Shown in pieces: positions 45,835 through 57,150 of a stretch of DNA of 64,000 nucleotides. The stretch is from positions 125,222,899-125,286,898 of the forward strand of contig OZ038380.1 of the NCBI GenBank assembly GCA_964036045.1. The letters are read 5' to 3'. The stretch is from Eutreptiella sp. 'Long Island Sound 2002' (lineage: Eukaryota > Euglenozoa > Euglenophyceae > Eutreptiales > Eutreptiaceae). Both the position numbers and the translations under genes were made by a program. The notes beneath the pieces are model-generated. The model had not been told where the DNA came from, searched no databases, and worked only from the letters and a program-made list of their open reading frames with translations. Each line of letters opens with the position of its first letter. Position 1 is the stretch's first letter.

Positions 45835-46535
45835 CTAAGCTTGAGAGGACCCGGTGCCAGGTTCAGGCTTCAGTGCGGGGGGTTGTGGGTTGCCACTCCC
45901 CCCCCCTGTTCCACTTTCCTCTTGTCTCTGCAGGCCGCGGTGCTGAGCTGCACCCGAAACCCTCTTTGGACACTCAGAAAAACGATGTCCAGAGACCCCA
46001 CAGGACACGCACAGGCCCTTTTCAAGGTGCGCCTGTGCATCAGCTGCGGCCTTTTCCAAAGCCCAGCTACAACCTTGTTTAGCGCCAGGTTTGGGAGTTC
46101 CCTTGCCAGCACGACGCCGGTCCTGCTGGCCACCCCCCCCTTTTGCGCCTGTTCCGCCATTCTTATTACCCGATTGCCATACCTATTGTCGCCACGGCCA
46201 CCAGGATTCCTGTCTCCATTACCAGGTTTCCTTGGCCACTGTTTTTGCCTCTTACCCGGCGTTCCGTTTTTCATATCTGTCTGCTTAATTCTGCAGTCCG
46301 GGGCTCCATGTCCCTTATTGCCGCAATACAAGCAGGCGTCTGCGGGAACTTTGGAAAAATCTATGGGTGCTGAGCGTGATCTGTTACCCTTATTCCTGTC
46401 TGTTCCCCTACAACGCATATGCCGCAATTCTGCATCTGTCTCACCTTTATCAGCCTCCATGGCCAGGTCACGGTTACTGCGCCAGGTAAGCTCATACTGG
46501 ATGAGCTGATGCGCTCCCTGATGCGAGAGCTCCAC
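45835..46535 (-). pseudogene. Element C nucleocapsid, two zinc knuckles
   Basis: First knuckle CLYCGNKGHGAPDC (classic CX2CX4HX4C) in the frame from 46535. The second, CVSCGVSGHRFSEC (also classic), lies in another frame, ending GTGSSQA then TAG at 45835-45837. Between them are Arg/Gly/Asn-rich basic stretches. Element C is the only one here with standard retroviral-type knuckles. Confidence 0.8.
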
Positions 46536-46730
46536 CCCAGTGTGCTTTTCATATTTTTATAGCTCGTCGAGCTCATCTTGGTATCCCCCCTGACGGTGCA
46601 GTGCATCCGTAAAAGCTTGCTTTGCTTCTAGAGGGGTTACAGCAGCGGCTTGCTGTGCCAACAGGGTCCATTCCAGGACCCGTATTTCATACGCCTCGAG
46701 TGACTTTTTCTGTGGTGGCTGTGACTTACG

Positions 46731-47848
46731 TCATTTCTTCCTGTACATTCTCCGTGAGACATTTTTTATGGGTTTCATGATGTCTTCCCAACTGTCCTTG
46801 TACGCCCAACCCAAAAACAAATGAAGCTGTGTGTCGAGGGCACGCAAGGACTCGGCGAGGGCTGTCAGGAGTATTTTAGCCATGGTATCTGACCCACAGC
46901 GTTTAACCCAGTAGCCATGAAAACCCGGCCATTGCCTCTGAAAAATGGGACGACAGACCTGCTTGCCATCCCACCTGCGCCTTTTCAAGATTTTCATTAC
47001 CTCCCGTCGTTTCTCATTATCCACTCCCTCCACATCCGGCCTATCAGTTCCTGTTTTCCCAAAGATTCCCCGTAGCTTTACTTCGGGTTCTTGCTCGGGG
47101 GTTGACTTATCCTGGGAAACGGCCGACAAAAAATCAGCCAAAGGAAAATCAAAAGAGGCCTGAGGAATGCCTGGCATTTCAAACGTGGCTTCTTTACTTG
47201 TGTCGTTAAAAAGAGAGGGAATAGGCCGCCCGCCTTTTCCAACTGTGTGGCGTCCAGCGTATGTAGGCCTGAGTGCATAGCTGAGGTGAAAGAATTGCCT
47301 TTCACCCAATTGAGGTCAGCGAAAGGATCCTCGCTGGGAATTCTTTTTGCCACACCATCCCAGCGTGTTGTGGTCCGCCGTGCCTTGGCCGACGCTTCCT
47401 CGTCAAATTGTGGGTCCTCCGTGTGGAAGCACACACCTTTGTGACCGTAGTTATCATCATCCGTCTCGTCCTCTTCCTCTTCCGCTCCCGCATCGCCGGC
47501 TGTCCACGCTTCGTACACCTCTTCAAGAGCCGCCACCTTGGACTGTAAGGTTTCGGAGATCTGAGAAGATGGCGAAAAGTGGGCATCAAGCAGCGAGTGC
47601 ATCGAGGCGAGGTCTGAAGCGAACGGCAAAAATGGATCACTCGATCCTACATTATGTACCACGGAATCAAGACAATCCCGCAGTTCATCCAATGCCAACC
47701 CAATTCGTTGCAACTCCGCTTCGTGTTGTGCTATATCCACACGGCACAAGCAATTTATGCTACAATCGGGTCCATGGGCCGTGTGGACACCTGCTTTCGT
47801 CCTCATTGAATCCATATCTAGTTCGACCCGCGTGTTTTGCGATTGCAA
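46731..47848 (-). pseudogene. Element C gag, capsid-like region
   Basis: Two overlapping frames: 47848-47078 with an acidic run (EEEEDETDDDNYG) and 47309-46731 ending FLGWAYKDSWEDIMKPI, helical and basic. Positioned between the long N-terminal part and the zinc knuckles, so capsid is the likely assignment, though no diagnostic motif is visible. Confidence 0.5.
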
Positions 47849-48115
47849 CTCACCTCAAGAGGAGGATAGACGCGTACCCTCGCCCCTCATTTGCAACAAC
47901 TCATGCTCCACCATCCCAATGGCTACTCTACACAAGCATGTCTCGGCGCAATAATGCCCACTATGCATTGTCTCCTAAGGAGCAAAAAGCCGTGTGATAT
48001 CAAGTTTCACCTCGGAAACCTCACGTCGCACCGAAGAAATTGACGAGCGACACAAACAAGACAAATCGCATCCATGAGAATGGTGTGACACCTCGCAAAG
48101 ACGCGTAACCTCTTG

Positions 48116-49585
48116 TTAGAGGGAGTGAATGTTTGCAATCAATGGAAGAAGGGACACAAGTGTTGTCTCGGCTCGGCGACCGGCCACTTCCAAATTCTCC
48201 AGCCTCTTCGCCAAATCACCAAACGTGGAATCAACACACTCATGAAGCTCACACATTTGCGAAGAAATAGATGCAACCGTTTTTTTCTCTTCATCCCTAC
48301 AACTCTCAACAATCGGAAGCCTATTACACAAGTCATCACCCACATCGCATTTTTTTTAACTAAACTCATGAAACATTGAGTCATGCTGCTTAGTTTGATG
48401 ATGAACCAAGTCCATGTGTGCTTGTAGTTGTGACTCATATTTTCGGGAGACTCGTTCTTCCAATTGTGTCATCATGAGCGTCACATCATTCATCGGAAGA
48501 CGGGACACTTGTGTCAACTCGTGTCGCAATGAATTTTTTTCACGCCTCAAACAGTCGACCTCCTCGTCCAACAATTGAACTTGTGTAGTCAAAGCGGAAA
48601 CCGTACCGTCCATGTCAACCAGACTCGGGACAACTGGCTTCAAAGTTGTCAAAGCGTCTACATGGCGACGCCAATCCATGACCTCGTAATTTTGGCGATC
48701 CTCCCCGGCGATAAGACCTTGCACTGTAAATTCAAGTGGTCCAACACGCTCATGAAATTTTTGAATAGAGCCAACTTGAGACTCCAACAAGACCGCTCTT
48801 TTATCCATATCGTTTGTGTTGGCGCCCACCTCAGTTGCCGAACTCAATTTTTGCTTGATGGCATTGATGTCCTTTTCCATTTGTACCATCGGTGGATCAA
48901 GGAGACTATGACTAGGGGTTCCATTCAAGGATCTTCCGGTGAAAGACTTGAAATTGGTGTACAACCACGTTATTTGTTTGGCATGCGTGTCAATGCACTT
49001 CCCATGCGTGGGAAGGTCTTGAGCAATTCTCGTCAACTCACGACCATACGAAATTAACGTAGGCGCTACCACTTCCGGAAAACCAGTCATGTGACAATCC
49101 CATGATTTTCCAAGCGCTTGGTAGGCTTCATACAACGTGCGATCACGAAGGTTGCACTCATGTAGTCCACGTGTAATACACACCATTTGATCGAAAACCG
49201 CATCCATGGTGGAACGAATATTTTCATGCATTTGTTCATGACGACCAACACGGCAATTGATTTGGTTTGCAAGTCCCAATAGTTCTCCACGACATTGTTC
49301 CACTATTTGCACAAGTTGGTGTGATCGATTCGGAACACTTAAGAAGTGAAAAAATTCGTGTGGATTACCAATGTTTTCAAACCACCTCTCTTGTTCAATC
49401 ACGATACCTGAATGTTGTGCCATATTGGAGAGTTGTTGACGAAATTGGGACCATACTCCACCATCATAGTCGTCAGGAATCGTCAACTCTCCTTGCGACT
49501 CCAAATGAACAGGGGATGCCAACGCCTTTAGCTCCTCCATGGCGTTACCGCTTGCTACCATGTTTTTCCCACCGTCGGTGATCAT
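48116..49585 (-). pseudogene. Element C gag, long coiled-coil N-terminal part
   Basis: 409-codon open frame starting at or just inside the 5' LTR. The ATG at the LTR/priming-site junction reads MVASGNAMEELK, and the frame also begins 8 codons earlier in the LTR. The protein is helical with heptad-like segments (VSALTTQVQLLDEEVDCLRR, EKNSLRHELTQV) and ends HHQTKQHDSMFHEFS at 48356. A second frame to 48116 continues the coiled-coil character. No enzyme motif. Length is large for a Ty3 gag N-terminus. Confidence 0.5.
49549..49560 (-). other. Element C primer binding site
   Basis: TGGTAGCAAGCG on the minus strand directly follows the 5' LTR end. The first eight bases equal those of B and D, and the rest differs, so either the site has decayed or another tRNA was used. 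Confidence 0.6.
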
Positions 49586-49704
49586 CTTTAACTCAAATTC
49601 TTATTATAAAAACTCAATTGTTTTGACCACTGCTTTGAAGTTCCACAGAATCCCTTGCCACAAGAGGAACAGAGCACTTGGCACAACTTCAAATCAAAGC
49701 ATAC
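49561..49704 (-). repeat. Element C 5' LTR, inner piece (144 bp)
   Basis: Aligns with 38974-39117. Similarity stops exactly at the element D duplication CATAC (49700-49704) and resumes at 60559. Confidence 0.9.
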
Positions 49705-50239
49705 TGAAAGTGCTGCCCTAGGTCGTGGATGGTGCCGGAGGGCTCAGGGCCGGCAAGACCGGGGGGGCAGGCACGCGAGGAGTCGACCTGAACGCTGCTG
49801 TTGGGGGCAGAACCGGATACACGGACACCAACGGAGGCAAGAGCGGCGACAACGGAGGCAAGATCCATGCTGATTGTTATCCGGCAAAAAATCCCAGTCT
49901 ATGAAGAAAATTGATGCGGATATTCCTAAGTACATCTGAGTGTCCATATCTATCTGAAAAGATTTATAAAAATCCGATTGTGAAAAAATATTTGGCCGAT
50001 CTGGCTCGCGCACGCGCGTCAGCGGCAAATGGCGATTCCGGGTAAATGATCGGAACGCGGCGGATTTACGATGAATGGACCGCGGAATCAGATCCGGCAC
50101 ATCAGAAATACATAGGTCTGATCCTGAGACTGAGCTGCAGGGGCGGCGATTCCGCCGAAGCAGAGAAAATGACCAAAATGTAGCCAATCTGGGGCAGATC
50201 TGCGAAAATCTGAGCAGATGGGGGTTAGCCGCACTTACA
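49705..50239 (-). repeat. Element D 3' LTR
   Basis: 535 bp, followed at 50240-50249 by CTCCCCCTCC (polypurine tract on the minus strand). Confidence 0.95.
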
Positions 50240-52162
50240 CTCCCCCTCCAAAAACACACTGGGGTGTGTCTCTACGTCAACGAAGAACGTAGTGCGGGTA
50301 AGTCCCAGAAGAAAAATAGAAATGTAGCCTCGATGGGGCGAAATCTGCTTGATCTGACCTGATTTGGGCTGAATTGGCACTGAATCAGGATGGATGATCC
50401 TGAAAAGAGACAGAATGAGGAGTGACGAACAGTCCTCCGGGCAGTAAAACATTAGGTTAAGGGCTAAAAAGCATGCAAACGTATCGAGAATCGATACCAA
50501 ACCATGCCCTGGTTGAGAATGAGGTAGATTATTGGTGGATTGCGTGGGAGAATCAAGAAATGGAGTGACATCTCGGCGCTCTGGCACAGTTTAGCTGTCG
50601 CGGGCACGCTACGGTGTCCTCCACGTACTCTACGTCGTGTTACTCCCGCTTTTCTCGTTCTGAAAAGTGCAGCATGTGCCTCAGATTTGGCGCATCTGGT
50701 GGATGATCACAAGATTCAGCAAGATTGAGAATCAATTTGAGCAGAGATGAAGGAGATGAAACAATCACAGAGAGGGAAAACAAATACAAATGTAGTCTGC
50801 AGGCCCTAAGTGAACAGAAAAACATCAGCGTCAACGAAGTTAGGCAAAGCCGTAAACAGATCTTCGAGGAATGAGAGGAGATGACAAGGAAATCAACCTA
50901 AACTGTCCTAAAATGAGGGAATTTGCACATTTTCCTAAGATGAAGGTGAAATGAAGCGGAATGTCTAGAACTGATACTACTAACACCTTCGTTTAGACTA
51001 GAGTTAATATATATTGTCGTTTATTCAGCTGAATTGTGCTTTCCGGCACGTTGGTTCGCGAGCATCCAACAGATTCCATGAAAATGTAGATCATGTGATG
51101 ATGCCTCATGATGGGACATGATAGCCCTGGATCCTTGGCATGTACCGCGCTGAAGGTTCGCTGAAGGCGCTTTACTGACAGTATATAACTGAGAGACACC
51201 GAATAGTCCTTTATTTACAGTGGCGGCGGTGTCAATCGACTTGGACCAGGCCCATCTTTCGATTGAGTCCCACAAGACACTTGGATTCACCATTTTCGAC
51301 AGTTTCAGGTCGGATTGAGCTCACATTGGCGTGTGCCAAAAATACACCGAAGGTTACGGAAGCTCTGAGGTTGCTGTTAGAAGTCCCTAGAGCTCCTATA
51401 TGAAGGTTGTCTGAACAATTGACGTCGGGGATTTGCTGCACTGTTGCGCAGAATGATGGATAAACCTGAGGAATTCAAGGTAAATTCAAGGAATCTGGAT
51501 CTGAATCTGGACTTTGGCTTCAGCATCAGGGCAAATGAAGGTAAGATCTGAGTTCCTGGCGTCGCATCTGGTGCAGCGGGTACTACAGGGGGTGCCTGTA
51601 GGGGTGAATGTCGCTGTGTGCTGTGTGTGTGAATGTCGCTGGCCAGCGTTTTTACTATGTACATTTGCTTCCATCTGCACGAGTAGCCAAATTCCAAAGA
51701 TGCACAGACCAAAAGAGACAAGATTACCCCGGATCTGCCTGAATTAAGCCTGAGTTTGATTTTTTCTGGACACGGCAGCACACTCCGTGGCTTTCGGCAG
51801 CGTATCTACGCCTTGTCTGCCGAACGGAGACCAAAGGAAAGTTGATTGACGTCAAATTATCAAACATTCGCAGTTCTCCACATCATGTCGTAATCAGGAA
51901 GAATGAACAGTGGATTGAGCAGAATGTGGTTTTTTCAAGTCGTCAGAACACTCACATTGGAATAAGTGGTCGACGGCCAAGCACGAATACATGTGACCAC
52001 CAACCTGTCTGGTGGGGCCCTCGTACGGCTTGGGCGCTGTAAATCAGCGGCCGAACTTGAAGCTTGGTCCTCATTTGGCTCCTGGGCTGGCCTGACCGCA
52101 GGAGGGGAGATCGACGGATCAGCCCTGGAAGGTGGCTGCTGAGGGCCGTAAAAGGCTGGATC
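50240..52162. other. Element D polypurine tract and 3' non-coding region
   Basis: GGAGGGGGAG on the minus strand abuts the LTR. The remaining 1.9 kb up to the integrase stop has only short frames, with no env-like or other recognisable gene. Confidence 0.6.
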
Positions 52163-53745
52163 TCAATTCACCACAGGTCTTTTTCCGTCGCTCTCCACCT
52201 GTCTGTCGGGTTTCGACAGACAGTCTGTCAGGAGTACGCCAATTTCGGGGTGCTTCTTGAGGAAGTCGATGAACCCCTTGGTGTACCCATGGACAAAAGA
52301 ATGGGCTGGTTCCCAGTTGTTGTGACTGGAATCAAAGCCCCTCCACTCACATAGAAATTCCCATTCGCCTTTTTCGTCACGTCTTGCCTCTAAAATCCTC
52401 TTGAGTTCGTACTTCCCCCCTTCGATGACCCGATCGGACAAAAATTTCGAAGTCCAAAAAAGGGGTTTAACCCGATCCTTGGGGGAGGGGATCTCTCTCT
52501 TGAGGCGATCGCCCGAAACTTCAATTTCCCTGCTGACATCCACACGAATCCTCCACCTGTTCTCACCTAGACGCGCTGTAACAGCGAATGGCCCCTCCCA
52601 CAAGGGAAGAAGCTTATCATCACCGTCGAGGGTGGTTTCGGATTTTCGAAGCCAAACTCGATCATCGACTTCAAAATTGTGGGGGTTTTTTCGGCCTTGA
52701 TTCTGGACCCAAAGCCAGTCAGCTTGATGCTTATCGATTAATTTCGAGACAGTTTTTTCTGCTCGTTGGATTTCGTCCAAAAACAACGAAGCATCTTTAC
52801 AAGGGCGAGGATTATTCAACGGCATGTTCCACCAACACTTCTTTCGTCCAAAGACAATTTCATTTGGAGAAAGGCCATGGTACAATGGCGTGTTGTGGTA
52901 ACGGCGAAGCAATGCGAAGAGAACTTCAAGCCAATGGAAGTCTTTCTCACTGGCGAGCTCCTTACGAAGCATATTTATAATAGAGCGGCCGGCTCCTTCG
53001 CCAGGCAGCGCTCGATGTGAGTGGATTTCACATCTCAGGTGGTGGATTCCAAGGCGAGCACATAATTCCTTCCACCATTCGGAGGTGTACTCTTTGCCTG
53101 AGTCCGTAACCACCTCGGATGGGACGTCCTAACCTCCCATCCAGGTCTGCGCGCACCATTTGGCGGCAGCTTTGCCGGTCATTGACTCGACGTTGCAAGG
53201 CAACACCTGAATGTATCCAGAATGACGGCATTGTATAAGGAGCACTCCATTGACCTTTTTGTTGGTCCAATGGCACTCTTCGTCGTCGAGTTCACCAAGA
53301 TGGAAAAATTCACTGGTGACTCTGTTAAAGAGGCGCTCCGGAATAGGGTGTGGCCTCAGATGGCCGTGCTTCTTCGCGCTGGGGGGCGTCGAGACAGCAC
53401 ATTGGGCAAATCTGGCGGCTACTTTCATACAATGAGTATATAGCCTTGAGCCGAACAACCTATGTTTAATCATCGACCATAATCTACGGCCATGTGCGTG
53501 GGGGGACTCCCATTTGTGCCACCAGTTTAACACTCGGGGGGCCAGGGCGTCTGGTACGCACAATTTACCCTCCATCCACAGCTTCCCCCCATCCAACGAA
53601 TATTCAGAATAAATTCCATCCTTGTGAGCATCTTTGGATTTGAGATTCTCAAAGACCTCTTTAAACATGGAATCATGCAGATAATCGTTCGTCCAGTCAC
53701 GGATGATAAGAGAATCTTTCGGCAGGGGTGGAGTTTTGGCCGATC
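52163..53745 (-). pseudogene. Element D integrase with chromodomain
   Basis: N-terminal zinc region WWHKWESPHAHGRRLW...RFAQCAVS, where only one of the usual two Cys is clear. Catalytic residues: ELDDEE region, VVTDSGKEYTS, PGEGAGRSIINML. C-terminal GPFAVTARLGENRW element, then chromodomain YELKRILEARRDEKGEWEF with CEWRGFDSSHNNWEP. A single in-frame TAG (53129-53131) lies just before VTDSGK. The whole frame is shifted relative to RNase H, with the change near 53745. Confidence 0.85.
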
Positions 53746-56700
53746 TCGACGCTTATTGCCCTGAATCAACCGAAATCCACTTACAGGTCGGGTATACTCG
53801 AACCGTTTCACACTCCCTGAGGAGGGATCGGTGACTTTCTCCACGACTTTCAGTGATTTGGTGATAATCTCATGGGCATGCACCGGATCTGAGAAGGCCG
53901 TGATATCGTGACACGGTAATGCGTGCTGTTTAACAGAGCATTGCATGCATTCACGTCGAATGAGCTTTTTTTCTTCTTGATCCCACTCGATTACGACGTG
54001 GCGGTCCTGCTCCGTACCATGGATGTTGGTACTTTGCAGCCCCTCTGAAGCGGGGTAAGCCCATCGGCTCAGAGCATCCGCTACCGTGTTGTGTCTTCCA
54101 GGCAAATACGACACATGAAGGTCAAACAGACTGAGAAATTCATGCCATGGGGCCCGTCGACCAGCTGGGCTCGCGATAGTATCAATGTGTTCGGTGGCCC
54201 AATACTCCAGAGATCGATGATCCGTCAGGATCTCGACTCGATTGGTGCCAACCCACGATTGGTACTTCTTCAGAGCGCAGATTATGGCATAGGTCTCTTG
54301 CTCACGCGGTGACCATTGCATCTGGCGTGGAGCTAGCTTCCGAGACCAAAATGCAAGAGGGTAATGATCACCTGTGGCTTCATCAACCTGTTCAAGGACA
54401 GCTCCGATCGCGTACCTAGAAGCGTCGGTTCTTATGTAGAAGGGTCGGTCGAATTTCGGCACATGCAACGTGGCGACTTCGCAGAGGGCCGCCTTCAAGT
54501 GATGGAAGGCCTCCTCGCACTCGTCAGTCCACTTGACACGAACCTTTGAACCTGCCTTGCCCGCATCTCTCCCTACCTTCAATAATTCAGTGAGGGGGGC
54601 AGCAAATTTGGCATAATTCGGCACAAAAGTGTGGTAAAAATTGCAACAACCCAGGAATCCTCTCAATTCCGTGATCGTCTCAGGGCGCTTCCACTTCTGA
54701 ATAGCGACGAGCTTCCCTGGACTGGGTCGTCGGGTGCCATTCTCAAGGAGAGAACCACAAAATTCGACTGATTTTAAAAATAGTTTTCCCTTCTTTGGCC
54801 CACAAATCAGCTGATTGGCATCAAGAATGTCCAAAACCTGGTTCAGCTGCTTTTCATGTAGGGCCACCAGCTCAGCTTCGGTCAGTCCCTCCCCCTCTGT
54901 CGCGATGATTATGTCATCTATGTACACACTCACGAAGGCACGAAGCTCAGGATGAGCTGTAAAAAGCACATCCTCCATCATTCTTTGAAAAAACGAAGGG
55001 GCGTTCTTCAGGCCCATGGGCATGACCGTCCACTGGACTGGGCCACATGGCGTGCACATACAGGTGAGAGGTCGGCTGTCCTTCCTCAACGGCATTTGGT
55101 GAAAGCCGTGACGGAGATCCAGCACAGAAAACAAACGACCTCTTGCCCTCTTGGCGATTTCCTCCTCAATGAGGGGCAGGGGGTGTGAATCCGCCTTGGT
55201 TTCGGCGTTGAGGTTGCGAAAATCAACAACCATTCGCCAACCATCAATAGTGTTCTGGTCTGCAGGCGGCGGGTTCAGGACTGTGAAGGGTGCACAGCAC
55301 CACTCGCTGGTCATACAACCCTCAAGCCAACCAAATTCCCTGAGATTTCTCTCGATTATTTTTCTGAGTATCTCATGTTTCTGTCCATGGTTCTCATAAG
55401 GACGCTGTTTCTTCGCCTTGTACCCTTCACGAAGCTCGATGAAGGCTTCACCGAACTGCCCACGGACAGGGGGGTTTTTGATCAACTTCCCCGAAAGGGT
55501 TGTGTCCTTCCGTTCCTCAAAAATCTTGTCTCTTTTCTTGGAACACAACTCAGTGTCCACCTGATCGCCAGGAATTACTGTCGAAAAAACTTTGGCGATT
55601 TCTTCGGCCTTGGCAGGAAGAATCTTCTTACGGATGTCCCTAAAAAGGTCCGTATCAACTGCCTCTTGAAGATAGGTGGGTCGAGTGTCGACATTCCAGA
55701 GATTCTCTTCGTGATCCAGCTCCTCGAAAGGATCTATGAAAGCCTCCACACGGAGTTTTTCATAAAAAACTCTGAATTTGCGGCGCGAAGAAAATTTTTT
55801 TGTCGTCCGTGCGCCGTAGATTCTTTTGGATGTAGATCGTATTGGGGAAGAGGGAGACGAGGCGGATCCATTTGACGTTGGATCACCTTGGGCATCTGAC
55901 GGACAAAAATCAGAAAAAATAGATTCATCATCAGTACCACGCTCAACCTCAGATTCAGACCCAACACAGGAATCAGTACTAGAATCAGCAGAATCAGAGT
56001 CAGAAAGCTTTCCATCCACCAGGAATGCAAGCGAACTCCAGGGCCGCTGTGGCAGGGGACCTGTGTCCTCCCTGGCATACAGCTTAATCTTCCTGGGAAG
56101 TTCGATGTAATCTACACAAATGTCTTTCAATTCCTGAAACCAAGGCTTGTCGTCCCACAAGGGCACAACTAAAATCGCCTGGGTTTTATCTTGCTTGATT
56201 TTGTGGATGACCTGCTGGATTAAGTGAAACGGAGGATTAATCCATAACTTCTTGTCCCATTTATGGGTCCAAGCGTCGCGAAAGTGCTTGTCAAAGCGCT
56301 TGTTCTCGCGGTTAGCAAAGGCATCACACTGTGGCCAAAAGGAATGGTGTTCATAAAAATATTCACAAATTGTATCGCGCCATTTGTCGACAACTCTGTA
56401 GGATGAAGAGTGCCAGCGCGAAGGGCGTCGTGGCTGGGAGTCCCTACGAAGACATTCTAACTCTCGGGAGTAATCGGCACTCCCATTCACCTCTGCAATG
56501 GTGACATCTTCGCCAAACTTTGGTGTAACCTTTTGCTTCAAAAATTCTTGTGCACTTTTAAACCCTGCGTGCAAAAAACGAAATTCAGGACGCTTCAAGG
56601 GACCTGACTCCAGCAAAAAACAACGCCGATGACCTACGGGCGCCACCCTGTTCTTGCGAAGCCAAAGATGGCCCAAGTAAAGGTCATACTTTATTTCGGC

Positions 56701-57150
56701 ACGATAGAAGTACTCATCCTTAAGGATAACTTCCTCCACATTGCCATCTTCCCAAAGGTCTTGAGCGACCAAATGAGTTGATATATAACAACCGCGTTGC
56801 CCACCTGCGAGAGAATGTCCAGAAACTCCCTCGAGGGTAACAGGATGAGGCGAATCAAACACGCAGTCGTCAGGCAAAAAAGAATTGGATTGGAGATTTA
56901 CCTCCGATCCATTGTCACACAAACAAGTGGCGAGGTGGAAATTGCCCTTGCAATCAGAGACCCACAGCTTTGTGACAAACTGACGGGCCCTGTGCTTGGA
57001 CTGTACACCAACCTCGTCCACTACAACAGAAGAGTCCGCTGCCGGATCCAGGGGAGAGGAGACAAGCGACCCTACATCAAGTAGTGGTCGAGAAGGAATC
57101 TGGGGATCATGCCTGAAATCGCCTGGGGAGGGGCAATTTTCGTGGCTCCC
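53746..57150 (-). CDS. Element D pol: protease, extra domain, RT, RNase H
   Basis: Open from the codon after the gag TAG (57151-57153) to 53527; the last about 70 codons, past the frameshift, are spurious. Residues counted from 57021. Protease: LCDNGSEVNL at 36-43 (D-N-G-S in place of D-T/S-G) and YDLYLGHLWL near 112-121. Extra domain 212-340: QCDAFANREN, LWINPPFHLI, ILVVPLWDDKPWF. RT: WRMVVDFRNLN, LDLRHGFHQMP, WTVMPMGLKNAPSFF, YIDD (54913-54924), FCGSLLENGTRR. RNase H: RTDASRYAIGAVL, REQETYAI, LTDHRSLEYW, NTVADALSRWAYP with all four acidic residues. Probably made as a gag-pol fusion through the TAG. Confidence 0.9.

Noticed and set aside
49744-50259. 171-codon minus-strand ORF in the element D LTR (and the similar one at 60059-60490)
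   Set aside because: It is an alternative frame of the LTR. The gag frame crosses the priming site and is the better explanation.
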